From positions 1 to 5,498 of the forward strand of contig OMSM01000119.1 of NCBI GenBank assembly GCA_900313745.1: a DNA stretch of 5,498 bases, read 5' to 3'. Source of the DNA: an uncultured Lachnospiraceae bacterium (GTDB taxonomy: Bacteria > Bacillota > Clostridia > Lachnospirales > Lachnospiraceae). The notes beneath the pieces were generated by a model that was not told where the DNA came from, searched no databases, and saw only the letters and a program-made list of their open reading frames with translations. Shown here one piece after another: positions 1-5,498 of the stretch. The position numbers and the translations under genes are program-made. Within the stretch, counting starts at the first letter, position 1. Every line of letters starts with the position of its first letter.

Positions 1-2499
1 AATTATATTCTTCCGTTTTTCTGGCAGCATGGCGCGGATGAGTCAACTCTCAGGGAATATATGGGTAAAATCAGGGAAACCGGTATCCGGGAAGTCTGCC
101 TCGAGGCAAGGCCTCATCCCGATTTTGTCGGTCCCAAATGGTGGCAGGATGTGGATGTTGTAATGGATGAGGCCAGAAAAAAGGGCATGCGTGTCTGGAT
201 CCTCGACGACTCCCATTTCCCGACCGGCTTTGCCAATGGTGCGGTGAAGGATGCACCGGATCATCTGAAAAGGTGGTATCTCAGGGAGAAGACAATGAGC
301 GTACAGGGACCGCTCACCGGCAATTCCTTTGAGGTGGCATCGTCGCTTGGACTTCTGTTTAAACACGGACCGTTCGCTCCGCCGGAGGAGAGTCCGGAAG
401 AGATAGTAGCGGTAATACTTGCAAGACGCGAAGAGGATGGCGATACCTTCCGGTACACGGAGTGTGTCAATGTTACGGAGAGCGTTAAGGACGGCTATCT
501 CCGGACGGATATTCCTGAGGGCCATTTCGATATTCTGACGTATACGAAACAGATCGGCGTCGCAGACAAGGCTTCGGATTACATTTCCTTCCTGGAAAAG
601 GACTCGGTACGTATCTTGATCGACACTGTGTACGAGCCGCATTATGCCCGTTACAGCAGTGATTTCGGCACGGTTTTTGCCGGTTTCTTCTCGGATGAGC
701 CCGGATTCTACAACACCATGGGCGGAGGCTTTGCCATCGGCCATATCGGCGACAGCATGCCGCTTCCCTGGGCAGACAATGTAAGGGATGAACTGATCTC
801 GAGGACGGGAGATGAGAAGCTGACCTTCCTCCCCGCCCTGTTTCACAGTCTTGGGGGAAACGAGAGGCCGGTGCGGTTTGCGTACATGGACATTGTTACC
901 CGGAGATATGAGGAGAATTTCTCGAAGCAGCTTGGTGACTGGTGCGAAGAGAGAGGTGTTGAATATATCGGCCACGTGCTTGAAGACATGGATCTGCACT
1001 CCTCCCTCGGCCCCGGTACCGGGCATTACTACCGGGCGATGGCCGGACAGCACATGAGCGGCATCGATACCGTGCTTAACCAGCTGAAGCCTGATGCGGA
1101 CTATGACCGCGAGGGCAGGTATTATCACTATACACTTGCACGCCTTGCCGCATCGTCTGCGCACCAGCTGGACCGACACAAGGGCAGGGCGCTCTGTGAG
1201 ATTTTCGGCGCTTACGGCTGGTCCGAGGGGCTCACCTATATGAAGTGGATGGCGGACCACATGCTGGTCAACGGGATCAACCGCTTCACGCCGCATGCTT
1301 TTTCCGAGGCAAAGTTTCCGGATCCGGACTGTCCCCCGCATTTTTATGCCGGAGGAAATAATCCGCAGTACCGCCACATGCATGTTCTGTATAACGGAAT
1401 GAACAGGGCGGCGCACCTCTTAAGCGGCGGACGCTCGCCCGTGGATACGGCAGTGCTGTTCTCCGCCGAGGCGGAGTGGACCGGCGGTTTCCGCCTTCCC
1501 GAAGAGCTCGGCCGGGAACTGATGACCCATCAGATTCCCTATGAGATTATCTCCATGGATATCCTGAGGACCGCCTCGGTCAGGGAAGGAAGGATTGAAA
1601 TCGGCACCGCGTCTTACCGGCACCTGGTTGTGGACTCCCAGGAATATCTTCCGGAAGACTACCTCGGGACGCTCGCCGAACTGGAGAGCAAAGGTGCGGA
1701 AATTCTCTTCCTGAATACCGTTACCAAAGATTTCAGCGGCAGGCCTTACCCGGATGCCAGGCTCATCCATGACAGAGATGCAGCGGAAATCTTCAGCAGC
1801 GGGCGGACTGTGTGCACCGATGTCCCTTCTTACTGGCTGAGGGCATACCGGTATGATCACGCGGATCTTACGGTATATATGCTGCAGAATTCCTCCATGC
1901 TGCACACGCTTGAGGTTAATGTGACTCTTCCCCGGGAACTGGGAAAGACCGTTCTGTATTACCCTCTGGAAAACCGTTTTGAGCGTCCGGTCCGGCAGGA
2001 GAGCGGTGCTCTTCATTTCGACTTCGGGCGCGGGGAATCAGTAATGGTCCTGACCGGAGACGATCTTCCGGAGGGAAGGCAGACGGTGAACAAAGATGCG
2101 GTCTGGGAGACGCTCCCGGATGATTATCGGATTTCACTGGCTGCCTTCGATGCGCCGGATGCTTTTAGCGAGATACCGGAGAGACAGCTTCAGGATATTC
2201 TGTCGGTAAAGAAAGACTTCGCGGGCATCATCCGGTATGAGACTATGTTTTACGGAAAGCGGTCCCTGCTTTCACTTGGAGAGTGCCAGGAGGGTGCAGA
2301 AGTTTTTATCAACGGAAATTCTGCGGGAGTGCGGATAAGTTATCCATACAGGTATGATATCAGCGGACTGACCATAGAGGGGGAGAACCGCCTTTGTATA
2401 GAGGTTGCTACCACACTGTTCGGTGCCGTAAGAGATCGGCTGTCGCTGCAGCGCCCTGTCCCGCCGGCTGGGGTTCTGGGACCTGTGCAGGTAAGCTGA
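1..2499 (+). CDS. Glycoside-hydrolase-like protein (GH2/GH106-like, jelly-roll C-terminus), 5' partial
   Basis: The frame is open from base 1 to the TGA at 2497-2499 (832 residues visible). An ATG at 61 exists, but I reject it as the start: the 20 codons before it read as protein typical of this family's extreme N-terminus (ILPFFWQHG, then LREY), so the true start is probably just left of the window. Seen, numbering from base 1: an N-terminal barrel-like region with PHPDF, LDDSHFPTGFANGA, FFSDEPGF (D232, E233), GHVLEDMD (E328) and CEIFGAYGW (E400), the acidic residues being candidate catalytic groups; a flavodoxin-like middle region from about 480 to 605; and a C-terminal jelly-roll from about 735 to 832 with the INGNSAG and PYRYDISG pattern of GH2 sugar-binding domains. 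No signal peptide is visible, so a cytoplasmic role on imported oligosaccharide is inferred. The substrate is unknown; alpha-rhamnosidase-like activity is only a guess from distant resemblance. The adjoining kinase, regulator and lipoprotein support a role in sugar use. Confidence 0.85.
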   Translation, partial: NYILPFFWQHGADESTLREYMGKIRETGIREVCLEARPHPDFVGPKWWQDVDVVMDEARKKGMRVWILDDSHFPTGFANGAVKDAPDHLKRWYLREKTMSVQGPLTGNSFEVASSLGLLFKHGPFAPPEESPEEIVAVILARREEDGDTFRYTECVNVTESVKDGYLRTDIPEGHFDILTYTKQIGVADKASDYISFLEKDSVRILIDTVYEPHYARYSSDFGTVFAGFFSDEPGFYNTMGGGFAIGHIGDSMPLPWADNVRDELISRTGDEKLTFLPALFHSLGGNERPVRFAYMDIVTRRYEENFSKQLGDWCEERGVEYIGHVLEDMDLHSSLGPGTGHYYRAMAGQHMSGIDTVLNQLKPDADYDREGRYYHYTLARLAASSAHQLDRHKGRALCEIFGAYGWSEGLTYMKWMADHMLVNGINRFTPHAFSEAKFPDPDCPPHFYAGGNNPQYRHMHVLYNGMNRAAHLLSGGRSPVDTAVLFSAEAEWTGGFRLPEELGRELMTHQIPYEIISMDILRTASVREGRIEIGTASYRHLVVDSQEYLPEDYLGTLAELESKGAEILFLNTVTKDFSGRPYPDARLIHDRDAAEIFSSGRTVCTDVPSYWLRAYRYDHADLTVYMLQNSSMLHTLEVNVTLPRELGKTVLYYPLENRFERPVRQESGALHFDFGRGESVMVLTGDDLPEGRQTVNKDAVWETLPDDYRISLAAFDAPDAFSEIPERQLQDILSVKKDFAGIIRYETMFYGKRSLLSLGECQEGAEVFINGNSAGVRISYPYRYDISGLTIEGENRLCIEVATTLFGAVRDRLSLQRPVPPAGVLGPVQVS

Positions 2500-2550
2500 C
2501 GGCCATCGGCATCCTTGATGTACCGGTGTAAACGGAGCTGACACGCAGAG

Positions 2551-2569
2551 CCGCCTCCTGAGCAGGCGG
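2551..2569 (+). other. Hairpin in spacer between hydrolase and kinase genes
   Basis: CCGCCT (2551-2556) and AGGCGG (2564-2569) form a perfect six-pair GC-rich stem around the seven-base loop CCTGAGC. No T-tract follows, so it is not a convincing intrinsic terminator. It lies 34 bases before the kinase ATG and could act as an RNA processing or pausing element, or be chance. The rest of the 104-base spacer shows no convincing promoter, so read-through from the hydrolase gene into the kinase gene is plausible. Confidence 0.35.
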
Positions 2570-2603
2570 AGCAGCGCCGGCGTCTTGTCGGAGAGAACGG
2601 AAT

Positions 2604-4154
2604 ATGGTTGAGAAATTCAGGAAAACAGCAGCTGGAATTGGAGAGAAGTGGAGTATTTCACGGTGGGTTCTCATCCTGTTTCTTGCGGTGCTTCTTCCGT
2701 TCAACCTGCTGATGCTTATCATAGCAAAGCAGTACGTGACCTCCGTCAGGACCATTTCCATGAACAGCGGGAAGAGTGTGACGGAGATTTACGCCCAGGC
2801 AATGGACAACCAGATGGACGCGATGGAAAATTACCTGTTCACTCTCAGCGAGGACGACGAGAATTTCATAAAGGCAGCCTATCTGGACACTGCGGGTATG
2901 GGAAGACTCGCCTATTACAACGTATACAGAAGCATGTTCAACCAGCTGATGGTGAACGGCCTTGACGGACTCTTCTTTCTCTGCAAGGAGGAAGAGCGGA
3001 CAATGGCGGCCGGTGCTTCCACCGCTGCCCTTAATGCGCTAAGGCCGGATGCCGAGGCTTTTGCAAAGGATAAAGATGAGCGGATGCCTGACGGAAGATG
3101 GAAGCTTTCCGAGGTCAACGGCTCAAGGTATCTGACCCTGGAGCATGAGACGGGGTTTCTGTATTACGGTGCGATGATTCCGCTGGAGCATTATCTGGAG
3201 AAAATGGAGGACAGCCTGGATGTCGCACATGTCTCGCTGAGCGTGGACAGGGAGAGACAGGCGGTGCCGGAGGGAATGCTGGGAATCAGCACGGAGCTCA
3301 GGCACTCCGGTATATATATTAATCTCCTGACCAGTACCAGGCTGATTGCGGGAGGCATGGCGGCGCTGATCCGGGTGGAGTATATACTGGCTTTCCTTAG
3401 CCTTCTTGCCATACCGCTCCTGTATTCCCTTCTCAAGCGGATCCTGATCAGCCCGATGGAGGAGATCTCCCGCTCACTCACGGAGATCGAGAGTGCGGAT
3501 GATGTCACAGGCTTCCGGATAAGCAGGTCGTTCCATGCCGCGGAGATCAACCATGTCGCGAGGGCAATCAACCATTTCGTGGACAGGATCGGAGAGCTTA
3601 AGATTGAGTCTTACGAGAAGGAACTGGAAAAGCAGCGCATCCGCGAGGAGAATATCATGCTGCAGGTGCGCCCGCATTTCCTGCTCAATCTGTTCCACCT
3701 GATTCACAGCATGGCGCAGATCCGCAATTACGAGGGAATACAAAAAGTAGCGCTGTATATGTCCAAGTATTTCCGTGAGCTCTTTATCAGCAGGGAGAAA
3801 CACATGCTCTCGGCTGAGCTCGAGGTAGTCCGCGGCTATGTGGGAGTTCTGGAGATCCAGTATCCGGAGCGCTTCAGCGTGAACTATGTTGTTGAGGAAG
3901 AAGCCCTTGCAATTCAGATCCCGGTGCTGATGCTCCATAGTTTTATGGAAAACATAGCGAAATACGCAATCCGAATGGAAGAACACACCAGCATCACGGT
4001 GTCGGCAGCAGTCAAGGAAGGGATGCTCTACATGACGGTGGCGGACGACGGGCCCGGCATCCGGCAGGATATCCTTCAGGAGATTAATGAGGGAAGAGCT
4101 GTGGAGAAGCAGGACGGGCGGCATATCGGCCTGTCCAATCTGAAAAGAGGCTGA
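2604..4154 (+). CDS. YesM-type sensor histidine kinase, C-terminus truncated by frameshift
   Basis: Membrane sensor kinase expected to autophosphorylate on histidine and pass phosphate to the adjacent regulator. The ATG at 2604 follows GGAG (2590-2593) at ten bases. Domains seen: transmembrane helix 1 at about residues 21-41; an extracellular sensor region of about 215 residues (42-257) that could be Cache-like; helix 2 at about 258-277; HAMP-like linker at about 278-330 with a charged coiled coil (ELEKQRIREEN); His_kinase domain with QVRPHFLLN, phospho-acceptor His358; HATPase_c with N-box MENIAKY (N450) and G1 box DDGPGI (D482). The last box, GLSNLK, is followed at once by a stop at 4152-4154, where family members continue with KRLKLLYG and a final beta strand. 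That continuation is present one frame away, to 4282. The intact protein would be about 559 residues, normal for the family. The 516-residue product lacks the end of the ATP-binding domain and may be impaired, unless the indel is a sequencing error. The extracellular ligand is unknown. Confidence 0.9.
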   Translation: MVEKFRKTAAGIGEKWSISRWVLILFLAVLLPFNLLMLIIAKQYVTSVRTISMNSGKSVTEIYAQAMDNQMDAMENYLFTLSEDDENFIKAAYLDTAGMGRLAYYNVYRSMFNQLMVNGLDGLFFLCKEEERTMAAGASTAALNALRPDAEAFAKDKDERMPDGRWKLSEVNGSRYLTLEHETGFLYYGAMIPLEHYLEKMEDSLDVAHVSLSVDRERQAVPEGMLGISTELRHSGIYINLLTSTRLIAGGMAALIRVEYILAFLSLLAIPLLYSLLKRILISPMEEISRSLTEIESADDVTGFRISRSFHAAEINHVARAINHFVDRIGELKIESYEKELEKQRIREENIMLQVRPHFLLNLFHLIHSMAQIRNYEGIQKVALYMSKYFRELFISREKHMLSAELEVVRGYVGVLEIQYPERFSVNYVVEEEALAIQIPVLMLHSFMENIAKYAIRMEEHTSITVSAAVKEGMLYMTVADDGPGIRQDILQEINEGRAVEKQDGRHIGLSNLKRG

Positions 4155-4282
4155 AGCTGCTCTACGGTGCAGACGCGACGATGCAGGTGATGTCGTATCC
4201 GGACAAGGGAACGGTGGTAGAGGTGCGTGTTCCGGAAGACGTGCCCGAAGGAGAGGATGGAGATGAAGGTTCTGCTGGTTGA
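4148..4282 (+). pseudogene. Out-of-frame C-terminal tail of the sensor kinase
   Basis: Read from 4148 this stretch gives RLKLLYGADATMQV, then PDKGTVVEVRVP, and stops at TGA 4280-4282. This is the expected ending of a YesM-type HATPase_c domain (the helix after GLSN, then the last beta strand). Adding one A to the A run at 4143-4146 rejoins it as SNLKKRLKLLYG, the usual family wording. There is no canonical slippery heptamer (the bases are G AAA AGA) and no obvious downstream stimulator, so programmed frameshifting is unlikely. It is either a real one-base deletion or a homopolymer error. The restored frame would overlap the regulator start by 20 bases. Confidence 0.85.
4248..4256 (+). promoter_or_regulatory. 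Ribosome binding site deciding the response regulator start
   Basis: AAGGAGAGG lies with its AAGGAG core (4248-4253) nine bases before the ATG at 4263. It is only three bases before the in-frame ATG at 4257 and downstream of the in-frame GTG at 4227. The spacing, and the fact that receiver domains normally begin MKVLLVDDE, select 4263. The site sits inside the out-of-frame kinase tail. Confidence 0.75.
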
Positions 4283-5054
4283 TGATGAGATCATTTCCGT
4301 TCAGGCAATGGTCTCTGCCGTGGACTGGGAGTCCTGCGGCGTGGATCAGGTGTTTTCCGCTTATTCTGTGAAGGAAGCCCGCCGGATCTATGAGAGAGAG
4401 AAACCGGAAATCCTGCTTCTGGACATTGAGATGCCCGAGATCAGCGGCCTGGAGTTTCTCTCCTGGGTGCGGGAGCAGGAGGGCGGTGACAGGACACTCT
4501 GCGCATTCCTTACCTGTCATCCGAAATTTGACTATGCGCTGGAGGCTCTGAGGCTGGACTCCGAGGACTATGTCCTTAAGCCTGTGGAGTACGCCGAACT
4601 GGAAAAACTGGTGAGAAAGCTGGTCAGCCGCAGCCTGAGAGAATCAGAGGAGAAAAGGATAAACGCTTACGGAAGGGCGTACGTCTCCGAACATGCCGAG
4701 GATGCTGCCGGCTATCAGGCTGCACCGCTCAACGCAGAAGAAACGGTGGCCGAGGTGGCAGACTATATATTGATGCATCTTTCCGAGCGGCTGAGGGTGG
4801 ATGAGCTCGCGGAAAGGGTACACCTGCATCCGGATTACCTGAACAGGCTTTTCAGAAGGTACAAGGGCATCCCGATCAACAAATTCATCATCCGGGAGAG
4901 GATGGAGCTCGCGGCGAAGCTCCTGAAGGAAAACAGGTTACCGGCCACGGCTGTCGCGCAGGAGGTGGGGTACCAGAATTATTCCAATTTTGTGGGCAAG
5001 TTCAGGGAGTATTTCGGAGTAAATCCGGGAGAATACGGAACAGTGAACAAGTAG
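4263..5054 (+). CDS. YesN-type response regulator (receiver + AraC-family DNA-binding domain)
   Basis: Cytoplasmic transcription regulator of 263 residues, partner of the kinase just upstream. Receiver domain, residues 1 to about 120: acidic pair D7/D8, phospho-acceptor D54 in LLLDIEMPEISG, T84 in AFLTCH, and K106-P107 in VLKPVEY, so all the switch residues are present. A linker (about 120-157) is followed by a C-terminal AraC-type domain with two helix-turn-helix units: LRVDELAERVHLHPDYLNRL (about 178-197) and TAVAQEVGYQNYSNFVGKF (about 223-241), ending with FGVNPGEYG. Family knowledge: such regulators, when phosphorylated, activate nearby sugar transporter and hydrolase genes, often starting with a solute-binding lipoprotein gene like the one at 5344. 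That target is inferred. At 263 residues it is shorter than YesN proteins that carry a long central region. The domain is complete and undamaged despite the broken kinase gene upstream. Confidence 0.95.
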   Translation: MKVLLVDDEIISVQAMVSAVDWESCGVDQVFSAYSVKEARRIYEREKPEILLLDIEMPEISGLEFLSWVREQEGGDRTLCAFLTCHPKFDYALEALRLDSEDYVLKPVEYAELEKLVRKLVSRSLRESEEKRINAYGRAYVSEHAEDAAGYQAAPLNAEETVAEVADYILMHLSERLRVDELAERVHLHPDYLNRLFRRYKGIPINKFIIRERMELAAKLLKENRLPATAVAQEVGYQNYSNFVGKFREYFGVNPGEYGTVNK

Positions 5055-5077
5055 GACGGTGCGGAATCTGTATTGGG

Positions 5078-5107
5078 TGTTTTGCACAGAGAGATTAAGC
5101 AAAAACA
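5078..5107. repeat. Imperfect inverted repeat downstream of the regulator gene
   Basis: TGTTTTGC (5078-5085) matches GCAAAAACA (5099-5107) as inverted arms, apart from one extra A, with a 13-base spacer. It lies 23 bases after the regulator stop. No T-tract follows, so it is not a typical terminator. It could be an operator-like dyad or a weak RNA stem, or chance. Confidence 0.35.
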
Positions 5108-5180
5108 TTCCCCGGACCGGCAGATTAACGGATAACACGGGTGATGTCTTATACAGCACTGGTCGGAATATGCAAGTTTG

Positions 5181-5220
5181 GCGGTCTGAAAATAGGATTT
5201 TCGGGCCGCTTTTGCTTTCC
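5181..5220 (+). terminator. Rho-independent terminator ending the kinase-regulator transcript
   Basis: The arms GCGGTCTGAAAAT (5181-5193) and ATTTTCGGGCCGC (5197-5209) pair over 13 positions, with two G-U wobbles, around the three-base loop AGG. TTTT then GCTTT (5210-5218) follows directly. This is a classic intrinsic terminator on the + strand. There is no matching A-run upstream, so it does not look bidirectional. It sits 126 bases past the regulator stop and separates the two-component genes from the lipoprotein gene. Confidence 0.88.
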
Positions 5221-5226
5221 TATAAT
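5221..5226 (+). promoter_or_regulatory. Candidate -10 box for the lipoprotein gene
   Basis: A perfect TATAAT begins right after the terminator T-rich tail, 117 bases before the lipoprotein ATG. At 16-18 base spacing the upstream hexamers (around 5197-5204, such as TTTTCG) match TTGACA poorly and overlap the terminator arm. If real, this is an activator-dependent promoter of the kind an AraC-type regulator would need. A chance match is possible. Confidence 0.4.
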
Positions 5227-5257
5227 CGAACCATCGAGAGGCGGAGCAGACAGTATG

Positions 5258-5270
5258 CCGGATTATCCGG
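5258..5270. promoter_or_regulatory. Perfect 13-base palindrome, possible operator
   Basis: CCGGAT-T-ATCCGG is a perfect inverted repeat about 32 bases after the TATAAT box. A second palindrome, GTCCGGAC, follows at 5283-5290, so the CCGGA half-motif recurs 27 bases later (5258 and 5285). The position, in the probable leader of the lipoprotein gene, fits an operator or a small RNA stem. The protein that would bind is unknown. Confidence 0.3.
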
Positions 5271-5333
5271 TGCCTGTGCCTGGTCCGGACAAGATAACCG
5301 AAACCAGTACATTACCATACACTTCAATCACAC

Positions 5334-5338
5334 GGAGG
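5334..5338 (+). promoter_or_regulatory. Ribosome binding site of the lipoprotein gene
   Basis: GGAGG lies five bases before the ATG at 5344. It fixes the start and fits a well-translated gene. Confidence 0.8.
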
Positions 5339-5343
5339 AAATC

Positions 5344-5498
5344 ATGAAGAGAAGAGTTTTGGCATGTTTACTTGCTGCAGCAATGTCAGCGACAATGCTG
5401 GCCGGCTGCGGCGGCAAGGAGACTTCCGCGCCGGCAGCGGAGAACACCGCAGCTGCGGAGGAAGCAGAACCTGCAGAGGAGTCAGCTCCCGAAGCTTC
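5344..5498 (+). CDS. Lipoprotein, probable ABC sugar transporter substrate-binding protein, 3' partial
   Basis: Only the first 51 codons are in the window; the frame is open at the right edge. The start ATG follows a strong GGAGG. Seen: a positively charged N-terminus (MKRR), a hydrophobic stretch, and the lipobox L19-A20-G21-C22, so Cys22 should be lipidated and the protein anchored on the outer face of the membrane. After the cysteine comes GGKE, then a low-complexity Ala/Glu/Pro linker (residues 26-51) of the kind that tethers solute-binding proteins of Clostridia. The binding domain itself is not visible, so the substrate-binding role is inferred from the lipoprotein signal and from the YesM/YesN genes upstream, which commonly precede a solute-binding protein and two permeases. 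Other lipoproteins remain possible. A separate promoter is likely because a strong terminator lies between this gene and the regulator. Confidence 0.8.
   Translation, partial: MKRRVLACLLAAAMSATMLAGCGGKETSAPAAENTAAAEEAEPAEESAPEA

Noticed and set aside
43..1416. 457-codon open frame on the minus strand inside the hydrolase gene
   Set aside because: It lies opposite a clearly conserved coding region and its translation shows no recognisable domain. Long antisense frames are expected from the codon bias of the real gene.
2491..2532. Possible extra C-terminal residues of the hydrolase in another frame (KLTAIGILDVPV then stop)
   Set aside because: The jelly-roll domain already appears complete at LGPVQVS, and the alternative tail is short and has no recognised motif, so a frameshift cannot be supported.
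2551..2569. Terminator between the hydrolase and kinase genes
   Set aside because: The GC-rich stem is real, but no run of T follows, so termination is not supported; it is kept only as a hairpin.
4140..4154. Programmed -1 ribosomal frameshift in the kinase gene
   Set aside because: The bases CTG AAA AGA GGC TGA contain no canonical slippery heptamer, and I saw no clear downstream stem. A simple one-base loss in the A run explains it better.
4227..4262. Earlier in-frame starts (GTG 4227, ATG 4257) for the response regulator
   Set aside because: They add residues not typical of receiver domains, and the RBS at 4248-4253 is correctly spaced only for the ATG at 4263.
3474..4520. 348-codon open frame on the minus strand across the kinase-regulator junction
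   Set aside because: It is antisense to the kinase HAMP/catalytic region and the regulator receiver domain, both strongly recognisable on the + strand. Its His- and Leu-rich translation looks like a shadow.
5141..5347. 68-codon open frame on the + strand in the spacer before the lipoprotein gene
   Set aside because: It runs through the terminator hairpin, has no RBS at a good distance, shows no recognisable protein features and overlaps the lipoprotein start.

Overview
The window looks like part of a carbohydrate-utilisation locus from a Gram-positive, Clostridia-type bacterium, most plausibly a gut Lachnospiraceae relative. Evidence for this is the YesM/YesN-type two-component pair, a lipoprotein with an LAGC lipobox and an Ala/Glu/Pro-rich linker, strong purine-rich ribosome binding sites, and a moderately GC-rich composition. 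The taxonomic call is inference from gene style, not from a marker gene. All genes are on the + strand.

Layout: (1) 1-2499 is a large glycoside-hydrolase-like protein whose reading frame is open through the left window edge, so its start lies outside. It has an N-terminal catalytic-type region with conserved acidic motifs, a flavodoxin-like middle region and a C-terminal jelly-roll of the GH2 sugar-binding type. (2) 2500-2603 is a short spacer with a hairpin that lacks a T-tract. (3) 2604-4154 is a membrane sensor histidine kinase of the YesM type (His_kinase/HATPase_c). It is cut short by a one-base frameshift at an A run near 4143-4146; the missing tail is readable in another frame to 4282. 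(4) 4263-5054 is its partner response regulator, YesN type (receiver plus AraC-type helix-turn-helix). (5) 5055-5343 is a 289-base regulatory spacer holding a strong intrinsic terminator (5181-5220), a TATAAT box immediately after it, and small dyads. (6) 5344 to the right edge is the start of a lipoprotein, probably the substrate-binding subunit of an ABC sugar importer.

Likely working model (inference): the lipoprotein and its unseen permeases import an oligosaccharide, the GH-like enzyme cleaves it in the cytoplasm, and the kinase senses an extracellular cue and signals through the AraC-type regulator to switch on the transport genes. The most checkable anomaly is the kinase frameshift, which removes the end of the ATP-binding domain and breaks the former 20-base overlap with the regulator gene. 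I found no RNA genes, mobile elements, CRISPR arrays or clearly novel defence-type systems.
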